From Sphingomonas glacialis (GTDB taxonomy: Bacteria; Pseudomonadota; Alphaproteobacteria; Sphingomonadales; Sphingomonadaceae): a stretch of DNA of 64,000 nucleotides. Numbering within the stretch: the first letter of the stretch is position 1; each line of letters starts with the position of its first letter. Where the stretch lies: the NCBI RefSeq assembly GCF_006439055.1, contig NZ_RCZC01000005.1, forward strand, positions 62,001-126,000, given 5' to 3'. The notes below the pieces were generated by a model that did no database searches, was not told the origin of the DNA, and saw only the letters and a program-made list of their open reading frames with translations. A program made the translations under genes and the position numbers. Below are positions 37,973 to 46,469 of this stretch, one piece after another.

Positions 37973-38190
37973 AGCGCACCTCGATTGTTCGCCCCGTCCT
38001 TCGTCGCGCGAGTCGCAGCGACTAAGTCAGGATCAAGGGCAAAACGCCAAGCGACGAAATTCGATCCAAAACCGCCGAAGTGCCGTCGCGTCAGGAAGGA
38101 TTGCGGTGAGCGGGGCAAGTCCCGCGACGAAATCCCGTAAAATCCGGAACATATCGGTGCGCCGCGCAAAGCGTTCACCGATTCCGTGCT

Positions 38191-38877
38191 ATGCCTGCGA
38201 GGTCGTTTCCGAAGGACCTGTTACCCATCGTGCAAAATCCAGCATTCACCCTTTCGCGGCGCAACCTCGGCAAAGCCGGGCTCGCTCTGCTCGGCGCCGC
38301 CGCCCTCCCGCGCGTCGCCTCCGCCGCACAAGTGCCCGCCACCGTCCAGCCGCTCGCTTCGAGCCGCGTCGTACGCCCCGAACTGCTCCGTCGCGCAATG
38401 GCAGCACTGCAGCGCCACGGACCGCGGATCGCGCACCGCGACCGGATCGCGATCGCCGATTTCGCGCAGCCTTCGGCACAGCCACGCTTCTATCTGATCG
38501 ACATGGCGAGCGGGATGACGACGACCTTGCTCGTCGCGCATGGCAGCGGCAGCGACCCGACGCATAGCGGCTTCCTTCAGCGCTTTTCGAACACCGAAGG
38601 CTCGAACGCATCGAGCGAGGGCGCCTTCCTCGCCTCTGATTACTATGTCGGCAAGCATGGCAAGTCGCAGCGCCTGATCGGGCTCGATCCGACCAACAAC
38701 AATGCGCTGGCGCGCGCGCTCGTCGTCCATGCCGCCTGGTACGCCAATCCCGACATGCTGCGCACGCACGGCCAGCTCGGCCGCAGCCAGGGCTGTTTCG
38801 CGGTCAGCGAGGGCGATCTGCAGCAGGTCTTCGCGCGGCTCGGCGAAGGCCGGATGATCTATTCCGCCAAGGTGTGA
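38191..38877 (+). CDS. murein L,D-transpeptidase catalytic domain (YkuD_2) protein, Tat-type signal
   Basis: 228 residues. The N-terminal SRRNLGKAGLALLGAAALP with ASA before residue 50 is a twin-arginine type export signal. The catalytic region carries LIDMASGMTTTLLVAHGSG near 100, FSNTEGSNASSEGAF near 130, and the terminal LGRSQGCFAVSEGD with the catalytic Cys near 205, as in the YkuD_2 family. It may cleave or exchange peptidoglycan cross-links. A start further downstream (GTG near 38228) is possible. Confidence 0.85.
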   Translation: MPARSFPKDLLPIVQNPAFTLSRRNLGKAGLALLGAAALPRVASAAQVPATVQPLASSRVVRPELLRRAMAALQRHGPRIAHRDRIAIADFAQPSAQPRFYLIDMASGMTTTLLVAHGSGSDPTHSGFLQRFSNTEGSNASSEGAFLASDYYVGKHGKSQRLIGLDPTNNNALARALVVHAAWYANPDMLRTHGQLGRSQGCFAVSEGDLQQVFARLGEGRMIYSAKV

Positions 38878-38886
38878 GCGACCGCC

Positions 38887-38906
38887 GCGGCGCTAGAAGG
38901 CGCCGC
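38887..38906. terminator. hairpin shared by two convergent cell-wall genes
   Basis: Perfect 7-bp stem (GCGGCGC / GCGCCGC) with six-base loop straddling the stop of the carboxypeptidase gene, 10 nt after the stop of the YkuD_2 gene. Position suggests a bidirectional terminator; no T-tract. Confidence 0.4.
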
Positions 38907-39765
38907 GCCGGTGCCGCGCGGGCGGCGTGAAGCCAAGTTCGACCAGATTGGCGACGCGCACGTCGCGCGCCTGGACCGACTTCTCGCCGAGCACCACCGC
39001 GATGACGCGAACCCCGCCACGCTTCGCCGAGGTCGCGATATTGTAGCCCGCGTCTGCCGTGTAGCCGGTCTTGATTCCGTCGACCCCGCCGACCTTGCCG
39101 AGCAGATGGTCGTGATTGACGTAGCGCCGCGACCGCCAGGTGATCGCGCGCGTCGCAAAGACCGGATATTCGCGCGGATGATCGCGCAACAGCGCGCGCG
39201 CCAGCGTCACCATGTCGCGCGCGGTGGTCTGGTTGCCGGCATTGGTCAGCCCCGATGCATTGGCAAAGCTGGTTCGCGTCATGCCGAGCTGGCGCGCCTT
39301 GGCGTTCATCAGCACGGCGAAATCGGCCTCATTCCCGGCGAGCCGTTCGGCGATCGCGACGGTCACGTCATTCGCCGAATGCACCGCCATCGCCTGCACC
39401 GCGGTCCTCAACGGCAGCGACGTGCCCGCCGTCAGGCCCAGCCGCGATGCCGGCTGGCGCGCGGCGTTGCGCGAGACGGGGATCGACTCGGTAACCCGCA
39501 CCCTGCCCGATTCGAGCGCATCGTACAGCAGATAGAGCGTCATCATCTTGGTCAGCGACGCAGGGCGATGCGGGGAGTCGGGCAAATTGGCGAAGATCAC
39601 GCGGCCGGTCGATGCGTTGATCAGCAGTTCGGAGACCGGTGCGCGCGGCGCGACTCGCGCGCTCGACGGCTGCGCCGCGAGTCCGCAGCCGAGCGCCAGA
39701 ATGCCGAACACGATCCGCGTCGATCGTGCGGGGGGTACCCTTACGCTTACATCTACAAAAGCCAT
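38893..39765 (-). CDS. D-alanyl-D-alanine carboxypeptidase (S11 family)
   Basis: About 290 residues, exported serine peptidase trimming pentapeptide side chains of peptidoglycan. SLTK near residue 67 (nucleophile Ser and Lys), SAND near 130 and KTGYT near 235 are the three penicillin-binding motifs. The N-terminal hydrophobic segment (IVFGILALGCGLAAQPSSA) is the signal peptide. I chose ATG 39765 (MAFVDVS); the frame extends 69 nt further up without homology. The C-terminal beta domain of PBP5-type enzymes appears absent or very short, as in small S11 enzymes. Confidence 0.9.
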   Translation of the reverse strand: MAFVDVSVRVPPARSTRIVFGILALGCGLAAQPSSARVAPRAPVSELLINASTGRVIFANLPDSPHRPASLTKMMTLYLLYDALESGRVRVTESIPVSRNAARQPASRLGLTAGTSLPLRTAVQAMAVHSANDVTVAIAERLAGNEADFAVLMNAKARQLGMTRTSFANASGLTNAGNQTTARDMVTLARALLRDHPREYPVFATRAITWRSRRYVNHDHLLGKVGGVDGIKTGYTADAGYNIATSAKRGGVRVIAVVLGEKSVQARDVRVANLVELGFTPPARHRRGAF

Positions 39766-39841
39766 CGTCCGGTCTTTGCCCACCGCTCGCTTAACATGAG
39801 ATTGCGCATCCACATTTTTTGGGCGGCGGCGCACGCCCGCG

Positions 39842-39873
39842 AAAAACCCCGGCCCCCATGATGGGGACCGGGG
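39842..39873 (-). terminator. Rho-independent terminator of the flagellin gene
   Basis: On the minus strand: CCCCGGTCCCCATC, then ATGGGGGCCGGGG and TTTTT. A GC-rich stem of about 12 bp followed by five Ts, 53 nt after the flagellin stop: the clearest intrinsic terminator in the window. Confidence 0.88.
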
Positions 39874-39926
39874 TCGCGCAGCCCCGACACCCGATATCGG
39901 GGGTCGGGCGCCGGGGCCGAGACCGT

Positions 39927-40952
39927 TTAGCCGAGCAGCTTGAGCACGCCCTGCTGGCTCTGGTTCGCCTGTGCGAGCAGCGCGGTCGAAGCCTGGCTGA
40001 GGATCTGCGCCTTGGCGAGGTTGGTCGTTTCCGTCGAGAAATCGACGTCTTCGATCCGGCTCTTCGCGTCGGTCAAATTGGCGACGCTCGAAGTGAGGGT
40101 GTTGACGACCGAGGTGAGGCGGCTTTCACCGGCACCGAGCGAAGCGCGAGTCGTGTTTACCGACGTCAGCGCCGCGTCGAGCGCGGTAAGCGCCGAAGTC
40201 GCCGAGCCCGAGCTCGAAACCGAGACGCCGCCGCTGACCGAATCGCCGGGCTGCGCATCGTGATAGATTTGGTCGCCGGTTGCCAGCACCTTGCTCTTGC
40301 CGATGTCGGCCGTGGTGACGGTCGCACCGGCCACCTTGCCGGCATAAGCGACGTCCGATGCGGTGACGATATGATTGGTGCCGACGCTGGAGTCGGTCGA
40401 TGCGAGCGCTGTGCCGAGCCCGGCGGTGACCGCGCCGCCGACGGTGCCGCTGACAGCCGACATGTCAAGCGCACCAATGTTCAGCTTGACCTGATCGGTT
40501 GATGCCGAGCCGGTCTGGACGTTCACGGTCGTTCCCGTAGTGCTAAACAGCGAAACGCCATTATACTTTGTCGCGGCGATGTTGGTCAGCTGCTTCTGCA
40601 GTTCAGTCACTTCGGTCTGCATGTTGGTGCGGTCGCTGTCCTGATAGGTGCCCGATGCCGACTGGACCGCTAGCTCACGGATACGCTGCAGGATGTTGGT
40701 CGCTTCGCCGAGCGCGCCGTCTGCGGTCTGGGCGAGCGCGATGCCGTCATTGGCGTTGCGGATCGCCTGGTTCTGGCCCTTGATCTGCGAGGTCAGCGAC
40801 GAGGCGATCGCGAGACCGGCGGCATCGTCCTTGGCCGAGTTGATGCGCTTGCCGGTCGACAGGCGCTCGATGCTGGTCGAGAGCGCCGAGCTCGCCGAGT
40901 TCGATGCGTTGGTCGCCTTGAGTGCGGCGACGTTGGTTCCGATAACGGTCAT
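39927..40952 (-). CDS. fliC: flagellin
   Basis: 341-residue filament subunit. The N-terminal D0/D1 region is textbook ([20 protein letters not shown] near 28, then [20 protein letters not shown]), and the C terminus ends [14 protein letters not shown] with [21 protein letters not shown]. The middle third (about 150-250) is Ser/Thr/Gly/Ala-rich and variable, the surface-exposed part. I chose ATG 40952 ([12 protein letters not shown]), the usual start of this family; earlier in-frame codons add unrelated residues. Single transcription unit with its own terminator, divergent from the flagellar regulator. Confidence 0.95.
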   Translation of the reverse strand: MTVIGTNVAALKATNASNSASSALSTSIERLSTGKRINSAKDDAAGLAIASSLTSQIKGQNQAIRNANDGIALAQTADGALGEATNILQRIRELAVQSASGTYQDSDRTNMQTEVTELQKQLTNIAATKYNGVSLFSTTGTTVNVQTGSASTDQVKLNIGALDMSAVSGTVGGAVTAGLGTALASTDSSVGTNHIVTASDVAYAGKVAGATVTTADIGKSKVLATGDQIYHDAQPGDSVSGGVSVSSSGSATSALTALDAALTSVNTTRASLGAGESRLTSVVNTLTSSVANLTDAKSRIEDVDFSTETTNLAKAQILSQASTALLAQANQSQQGVLKLLG

Positions 40953-41201
40953 GGTGAGAATCTCCATCGTGGTCCGGCAATCCCGCCGCCCCCCCATCGG
41001 AGAGCCGAGCCGCCAAAGATGCTAACGACCGGGCTCGTCCGCGATTAAGCACTTTTGCAAACCAGATGCATTTTTGCCGATTTTGCGCGTGTTTACCGGC
41101 AACGCGACACAGAGCGGTCAGAGTTTGCCGCACCGGCAACGTCCTTAACCACTCGTTTACCAAAAGTGCGGCATTGCAAGGCTCGTTCAAGGGGGCCCTT
41201 C
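40953..41201. promoter_or_regulatory. divergent flagellin / flagellar regulator control region with repeated TTGCCG motifs
   Basis: 249 nt. It holds TTGCCG at 41074-41079, CGGCAA at 41097-41102, and a perfect palindrome TTGCCG-CAC-CGGCAA at 41125-41139, that is four half-sites in 66 nt. Inverted CGGC-type elements bind FlbD-like activators in other alphaproteobacteria, so these are candidate operator or enhancer sites. I could not find a sigma-54 -24/-12 box with the exact spacing. Confidence 0.5.
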
Positions 41202-42494
41202 ATGCGATCCATCGTTCCATCAGCCGCGATCCTTCGCCAACACTATCCGCTGGTGTCCGCGCTGCGCGCGCAAGGCTTTGCGATCGGCGCGTTCGAAGAC
41301 GGCAAGCCACCGCGCGATGCGCTGTTCCTGGTCGCCGAGGGCGAGACCCCGCCCGCCGCCGCGCGCACCGTCGTGCTCGGCAGCGAAGGCCGCTATATCA
41401 TCCCGTCGCGCGACGGCGGCCCGGCCCAGGTCGCGTTCGAGAGCGCCGATGCCGCGGTCGGTGCTGGCTTCGTCCGCGCGCTGCTCGCCGAGCCCGAAAT
41501 GCCGACCGCCGCCGATCCCGAAAGCCTCGCGCTCCACGCGCTCGCCGATCGCGTCGCCGCGGCCGACATCACCGTGCTGATCAACGGCCCGACCGGCACC
41601 GGCAAGGAAGTGCTCGCGCGCTCGATCCACCTCAAGTCCGCGCGCGCCGCGGGTCCGTTCATCGCGATCAACTGCGCCGCGCTGCCCGAGACGATGCTCG
41701 AGGCCCTGCTGTTCGGCCATCAGAAGGGCGCGTTCACCGGCGCCTCGGCCGGCGGCGAAGGCTTCTTCCGCGCGGCACATGGCGGCACGCTGCTGCTCGA
41801 CGAGGTCGCCGAGCTGCCGCTCCAGCTTCAGGCCAAGCTGCTCCGCGCGCTGCAGGAGCGCGAGATCGTCCCGATCGGCGCGACCACACCGCAGCCGATC
41901 GACGTACGCGTCATCGCCTGCGCGAACCGCGACCTGCAGGACGAAGTCGCCGCCGGCCGCTTCCGCGCCGATCTTTACTATCGCCTCTCGGTCTTCCCGC
42001 TGACGACCAAGCTGCTCGCCGAGCGTCCGCAGGACATTCCCGCGCTCGCCGCGACGCTGATCCTGCGCCACGCGGGCGCTCGCGCGACGATCCCCTGGCC
42101 CGACGCCTCGGCGATCGACCTGCTGCTGCGCCACGATTGGCCGGGCAATGTCCGCGAGCTCGAGAATGTCGTCCAGCGCGCGCTGCTGTTCGCCGGTGGG
42201 GACACGATCTCGGCCGAACATATCGTGTTCGACCGCCCGAGCGCGCGCGCCGCAAGTGCTGCGAACGACGAGCCCGCGCAACCCGCCACGCTCGGCAACA
42301 TCGTCCAGATGCACGAATTCCAGGCGATCCGCGAAACGCTCGCGGCGTGCAACGGCAGCCGGATCGAGACCGCGCGGCGGCTCGGCATTTCGGAGCGCAC
42401 GCTCCGTTACCGTCTCGCCAAGGCGCGCGAACAGGGTGACGACATCGTCTCCGCCGCCAGCCGCGTGGCTCAGTACGCCGTGGGTGCTGCATGA
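41202..42494 (+). CDS. sigma-54-dependent flagellar transcription activator (FlbD/FlrC-like), no receiver domain
   Basis: About 430 residues. The first 120 are a short domain without the Asp-Lys pattern of a response-regulator receiver. The AAA+ domain follows: Walker A NGPTGTGKE near 130, the sigma-54-contacting GAFTGA near 180, GGTLLLDEVAELPLQLQAKLL near 200 (Walker B), arginine finger region DLYYRLSVFPL near 255. A Fis-type helix-turn-helix (ETARRLGISERTLRYRLAKA) ends the protein. Its stop overlaps the fliE start (ATGA), so it is the first gene of the flagellar operon. Start taken at ATG 41202 (MRSIVPS); earlier in-frame codons lie in the control region. Activity presumably is governed by a partner such as FliX, not by phosphorylation (inference). 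Confidence 0.9.
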   Translation: MRSIVPSAAILRQHYPLVSALRAQGFAIGAFEDGKPPRDALFLVAEGETPPAAARTVVLGSEGRYIIPSRDGGPAQVAFESADAAVGAGFVRALLAEPEMPTAADPESLALHALADRVAAADITVLINGPTGTGKEVLARSIHLKSARAAGPFIAINCAALPETMLEALLFGHQKGAFTGASAGGEGFFRAAHGGTLLLDEVAELPLQLQAKLLRALQEREIVPIGATTPQPIDVRVIACANRDLQDEVAAGRFRADLYYRLSVFPLTTKLLAERPQDIPALAATLILRHAGARATIPWPDASAIDLLLRHDWPGNVRELENVVQRALLFAGGDTISAEHIVFDRPSARAASAANDEPAQPATLGNIVQMHEFQAIRETLAACNGSRIETARRLGISERTLRYRLAKAREQGDDIVSAASRVAQYAVGAA

Positions 42495-42853
42495 GCATCA
42501 ACGCAATCGGCGGCGGCGGCGCGATGGGCGTCGACCGGGTGATGGCGCTGCGCGCACAGATCCTCGAACGCAACCAGGCGCTCGCGCGCGCCGGGACCTC
42601 GGGCCCCGCTGCCCCCGCGACCGAGGCCAAGCCCGCCAACTTCGCCGCGACGATGGAAGACGCGCTGAAAAGCGTGAACCAGGGCCAGGTCGAAGCGAGC
42701 AAGCTCTCCGAAAGCTATGAGCGCGGCGAGACGATCGACATCGCCAAGGTGATGCTCGCGCGCCAGCAGGCCTCGGTCGGCTTCGAGGCGACGCTGCAAG
42801 TCCGCAACAAACTCCTGTCCGCCTACAAGGACATAATGAGCATGCCGGTATAA
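42491..42853 (+). CDS. fliE: flagellar hook-basal body protein FliE
   Basis: 120 residues. The conserved C-terminal half (NFAATMEDALKSVNQGQVEA, then the I-D-I-AKVMLARQQASVGFE segment and LQVRNKLLSAYKDIMSMPV) is diagnostic; FliE joins the MS ring to the rod. The N terminus is Ala/Gly-rich. The ATG overlaps the regulator stop by four bases and fliF begins 3 nt after the FliE stop. Confidence 0.95.
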   Translation: MSINAIGGGGAMGVDRVMALRAQILERNQALARAGTSGPAAPATEAKPANFAATMEDALKSVNQGQVEASKLSESYERGETIDIAKVMLARQQASVGFEATLQVRNKLLSAYKDIMSMPV

Positions 42854-42856
42854 TCG

Positions 42857-44608
42857 ATGAGCAACGCTCTCACCCCCGCTCCGCAAGGGTCGACTGGCTC
42901 CGGGCTCGCCGCAATGGTGCCCGAACGCTTCGCCAACCCGCTCAACCAGCTCCAGGGCCTGTTCGCGCAGCCTGCGGTCCGCCGCAGCCTGCCGATGGCG
43001 TTGCTGATCGGCCTGATCGGCGCCGCAGCACTCGCCTGGATGATGCTCGCCAGCCCCAACCAGAAGGTGCTGTTCGCCGGCCTCGCCGATGCCGACAAGG
43101 CCTCGGTCACCGCTGCGCTGCAGGCCGCCAACATCACATCGAAGATCGACGCGGCGACCGGATCGCTGACGGTCAATGAGGACGATTATTCGCGGGCACG
43201 CATCCTGCTCGCCGGCCAGGGGCTGCCCAAGGCGGCACCCGGCGGCTACGCGATCCTCGACAATCTCCCGATGGGCGTCTCGCGCGCGGTCGAGGGCGAA
43301 CGCCTCCGCCAGGCGCGCGAAACCGAACTCGCGCGGTCGATCCAGGAGATCGACGCGGTCGCCGAGGCGCGCGTCCATCTCGCCACACCCGAACAATCGG
43401 TGTTCGTCCGCGATTCCGCCGCACCCTCGGCCTCGGTCATCGTCAAATTGCAGCCGGGCCGCTCACTCGGCGACGCGCAGGTGTCGTCGATCATCAACCT
43501 CGTCGCATCCTCCGTGCCGGGAATGAAGCCCGAAGGCGTGACGATCGTCGATCAGATGGGCGGGCTGCTGACCAAGGGTGCCAACCAGAGCGCGCTCGGC
43601 GCGGCGAGCGACGAGCGCGTCGCATTCCAGCGCCGCATCGAGGAGAAATACCGCGCGCAGGTCGTGCAGATGCTCACGCCGCTGATCGGCGCGGGCAATT
43701 TCACCACCGAAGTGCAAGCGGATGTCGATCTTAACGAAACGCAGGCGACCAAGGAAAGCTATGACAAGCAGGGTGTGCTCCGCGTCGAACAGGGCCAGTG
43801 GACCGGCAACGGCAAGGACGGTCAAGCCCCCGGCGGTATTCCAGGCGCACTGTCGAACACGCCGCCGCCCGCCTCGACGCTGAGCGCGCCGCAGCCGACC
43901 CCGACGCCTACCCCTGCCCCGGGAACTGCTCCGGTCGCATCGACGCCCGGTGCCACCGGCCCGGTCGTCGCGGCAGCTGCCGGTGCGGTCAGCGATGCGC
44001 TGAAAGCGAGCGACCAATATTCGCGGGCGTACGATCTCGGCAAGGAAGTGTCCGTCAGCCGCACCGCGCCTGGCACGATCACGCGCCTTTCGGTCGCAGT
44101 CCTGCTCCGCGATCCCGAAACGGGCAAGCCGCGCAGCCAGCTTGAGATCCAGCAGATCACCCAGCTCGTCCAGACTGCGGTCGGCTACAGCCAGCCGCGC
44201 GGCGACCAGGTCACCGTGATCAGCCGCAAATTCGCCGGCGCGACCGCGCTCGACGACAAGCAGCCCTGGTATGAAGCCGGCTGGCTGCCGGTGGTGGCGC
44301 GCAACGTGACGGCGCTCGTCATCGCGCTGCTCGTGCTGTTCCTCGGCGTCCGCCCGCTCGCGACCGCGCTGCTCAAGAAGCGCGACGACAATGCCGCCCA
44401 GCCCCGTGCCGCGCTCGGTCGCGAGATCGGCCCGCCCGACGGCTATGAAGGCGGCCAGATCCCGCCCCCGCGCAGCGACCAGCCGGTCAGCATCGATGCG
44501 CTCGAAAATGCGCGCAACTATGACGACCGGATTGGCATGGTGCGCGGCTTCACCCGCGACAATCCGGCGCGCGCCGCGCTCGCCGTTCGGGACATGATCA
44601 AGTCATGA
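42857..44608 (+). CDS. fliF: flagellar MS-ring protein FliF
   Basis: 583 residues. An N-terminal membrane helix (ALLIGLIGAAALAWMML near 48-64), two YscJ-like ring-building motif regions (NQKVLFAGLADADKASV; EARVHLATPEQSVFVRD), a long Pro/Ala-rich periplasmic linker around 330-375, a second membrane helix near 480 (ALVIALLVLFLGVRPLATALL), and the C-terminal FliG-binding helix ending RAALAVRDMIKS. The stop overlaps the fliG start (ATGA). Length is normal for the family. Confidence 0.95.
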   Translation: MSNALTPAPQGSTGSGLAAMVPERFANPLNQLQGLFAQPAVRRSLPMALLIGLIGAAALAWMMLASPNQKVLFAGLADADKASVTAALQAANITSKIDAATGSLTVNEDDYSRARILLAGQGLPKAAPGGYAILDNLPMGVSRAVEGERLRQARETELARSIQEIDAVAEARVHLATPEQSVFVRDSAAPSASVIVKLQPGRSLGDAQVSSIINLVASSVPGMKPEGVTIVDQMGGLLTKGANQSALGAASDERVAFQRRIEEKYRAQVVQMLTPLIGAGNFTTEVQADVDLNETQATKESYDKQGVLRVEQGQWTGNGKDGQAPGGIPGALSNTPPPASTLSAPQPTPTPTPAPGTAPVASTPGATGPVVAAAAGAVSDALKASDQYSRAYDLGKEVSVSRTAPGTITRLSVAVLLRDPETGKPRSQLEIQQITQLVQTAVGYSQPRGDQVTVISRKFAGATALDDKQPWYEAGWLPVVARNVTALVIALLVLFLGVRPLATALLKKRDDNAAQPRAALGREIGPPDGYEGGQIPPPRSDQPVSIDALENARNYDDRIGMVRGFTRDNPARAALAVRDMIKS

Positions 44609-45612
44609 ACGCTCCAACCCGAATCTATACCGGCGTCGAACGCGCCGCCGTCCTGATGATGCTCGTCGGCGAGGAGGAAGCCGCCGCGATCCTGCAGAAG
44701 CTCGATCCCGAGGAAGTCCGCCAGCTCGGCAAGGCGATGTTCGCCGTCGCCGATGTCAGCGAGCTCGAAGTCGAAGGCGTGCTCGACGATTTCGTCGGCA
44801 AGGCGCGCGAACGCACCGCGATCGGCTTCGACCCGCGACCGCGGATCGAGGCGGTGATGACGCGCGCGTTGGGGCAGGAGAAAGCCGACAGCGTGCTCGC
44901 GCGGATCGTGCCCGCCCAGGAATCGTGCCAGCTCGACCTGCTCGACTGGCTCGACGCGGGCGAGATCGCCGCGATGATCGAAAAGGAGCATCCGCAGATC
45001 GCCGCGGTGATGATCGCCAATCTCGATCCGACCGTCGGCGCGCAGGTGCTCGAGCTGATGCCCGATGCGGTGCAGCCCGACATCCTCCACCGGCTCGCGC
45101 GACTGGGGCCGATCCCGCCCGAGGCGGTCGAGACGCTCAAGACGATGCTGGCGAACCGCACTGGTACGTCGCAAGCCTCGGCCGGCGTCACGCTCGGTGG
45201 CACCAAGGATGCCGCCAAGATCCTGTCGAGCGGGCGCAAGGCGACCGAGCTGCGCGTCATGCCGAAGCTGTTCAAGATCGACCGCGACGTGGCGAAGGCG
45301 ATCGAGGAAGCGATGTTCGTGTTCGACAACCTGCTCGAGCTCGACGACAAGAACCTCGGCACGCTGATCCGCAACGTCGACAGCGATATCCTCACGCGCG
45401 CGTTGAAGGGCGTCGACGAGAGCATTCGCGCGCGGTTCCTCGGCTGCATGTCGAGCCGCGCCGCCGATGGCATTCGCGACGAGATGGAAGCGCGCGGGCC
45501 GATGAAGCTCAGCGAGGTGCTCGAGGCGCAGAAGGTGATCATCCAGATCGCGCGCAACCTCGCCAAGGACGGCACGATCCAAATGGGTGCAGGCGAGGAC
45601 GATTATGTCTGA
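44605..45612 (+). CDS. fliG: flagellar motor switch protein FliG
   Basis: 335-residue rotor protein coupling torque from the stators to the MS ring. N-terminal region has MMLVGEEEAAAILQKLDPEE; middle domain includes EKEHPQIAAVMIANLDP; the C-terminal torque helix is in VFDNLLELDDKNLGTLIRNV near 240 followed by MSSRAADGIRDEME, with charged residues in the stator-contact positions. Translationally coupled to fliF, and overlapping fliH start by 8 nt. Confidence 0.95.
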   Translation: MNAPTRIYTGVERAAVLMMLVGEEEAAAILQKLDPEEVRQLGKAMFAVADVSELEVEGVLDDFVGKARERTAIGFDPRPRIEAVMTRALGQEKADSVLARIVPAQESCQLDLLDWLDAGEIAAMIEKEHPQIAAVMIANLDPTVGAQVLELMPDAVQPDILHRLARLGPIPPEAVETLKTMLANRTGTSQASAGVTLGGTKDAAKILSSGRKATELRVMPKLFKIDRDVAKAIEEAMFVFDNLLELDDKNLGTLIRNVDSDILTRALKGVDESIRARFLGCMSSRAADGIRDEMEARGPMKLSEVLEAQKVIIQIARNLAKDGTIQMGAGEDDYV

Positions 45613-46342
45613 GTTCACTGCCGGATTCTCGTCGCGCGGCCAGGGCGTGGCCGAAGCGCTCAAGGCGGCGTTCGCGCCGCGCGTCGGCGGCTTCGCACCC
45701 GCCGATTTGCGCGACCGGGTGGCGCGCGGCCCCGTCTCGTTCGCGCCGCAAGCCGCGGGCGAGGCCGGCCCGCGCCACTTCACCCCCGCCGATCCCGACA
45801 CCAACCCGACCGAAGGCTGGGACCCGTTCGACGCGGTTGCCGCCGCGACGCCGTTCGTCGATCCGATCGAGGCGGCGCATTCCGCTGGCTTCGCCGAAGG
45901 CGTCGCCGCGGCGCAGGCCGAGATGGCGGTGACGGGCGAGCGCGACCGCACGCTGCTAGCCTCGCTGGCACAGGCACTCCAATCCGATGATCGCGTCGAT
46001 CGCGACGCGGTGGCGCAGCGGTTGCGGCAGACGGTGCTGTTCCTCGTAACGCGGCTGGTCGGCGAGGCCGGCATCGCGCCCGACCTGCTCGCACGCCGGA
46101 TTGAGACCGCCGTCGATCTGCTCAGCGACGCTGCCGAATCGGCGATCCTCCATGTCCATCCCGACGATGTCGCGTTGCTCGACGGCAAATTGCCGCGCCA
46201 GATCTTCGCGGTCGGCGATGCGAGCCTGACGCGCGGATCGTTCCAGCTCGAAAGCGCCGCGACGATCGTCGAAGACGGGCCCGAACTGTGGCTCGAACAA
46301 TTGGCGCACGCGATCGACCGCGTCGCGGTGCCGGAGGCGTGA
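45605..46342 (+). CDS. fliH: flagellar export apparatus regulator FliH
   Basis: About 245 residues. The N-terminal part is low-complexity and Ala/Pro-rich, as usual; residues 90-240 form the helical and C-terminal FliH/YscL domain (AEGVAAAQAEMAVTGERDR, then LFLVTRLVGEAGIAPDLLARR, and LHVHPDDVALLDGKLP). FliH binds the FliI ATPase. I chose ATG 45605, eight bases inside the fliG end; a start 18 nt upstream has no support. A palindromic element lies between fliH and fliI. Confidence 0.88.
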   Translation: MSEFTAGFSSRGQGVAEALKAAFAPRVGGFAPADLRDRVARGPVSFAPQAAGEAGPRHFTPADPDTNPTEGWDPFDAVAAATPFVDPIEAAHSAGFAEGVAAAQAEMAVTGERDRTLLASLAQALQSDDRVDRDAVAQRLRQTVLFLVTRLVGEAGIAPDLLARRIETAVDLLSDAAESAILHVHPDDVALLDGKLPRQIFAVGDASLTRGSFQLESAATIVEDGPELWLEQLAHAIDRVAVPEA

Positions 46343-46360
46343 TGAAATTCGCTACAGCGC

Positions 46361-46464
46361 TCCCCTCCCTGAAAAGGAGGGGCTGGGGGTGGGTCGGCCT
46401 AAGGCGGGCGCGGCGTTCGATAACGGGCCGACCCACCCCCGCCCCCTCCCTTCCAGGGAGGGGA
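46361..46464. repeat. 39-bp inverted repeat element between fliH and fliI
   Basis: Left arm 46361-46399 (starts TCCCCTCCCTGAAAAGG) and right arm 46426-46464 (starts GGCCGACCCACCCCC) are reverse complements apart from about four mismatches; the loop is 26 nt. The right end (GGGAGGGGAGGAGA) forms the Shine-Dalgarno of fliI, whose ATG is at 46470. Such elements are recognised as dispersed REP-like repeats; here it occupies the entire gap between two operon genes. Confidence 0.85.
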
Positions 46465-46469
46465 GGAGA

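Noticed and set aside
41040..41200. Search for sigma-54 (-24/-12) boxes in the flagellin-regulator region
   Set aside because: Several GG...GC pairs exist (for example TGGTTTGCAAAAGTGC on the minus strand) but the spacing is off by a base, so I do not call a promoter.
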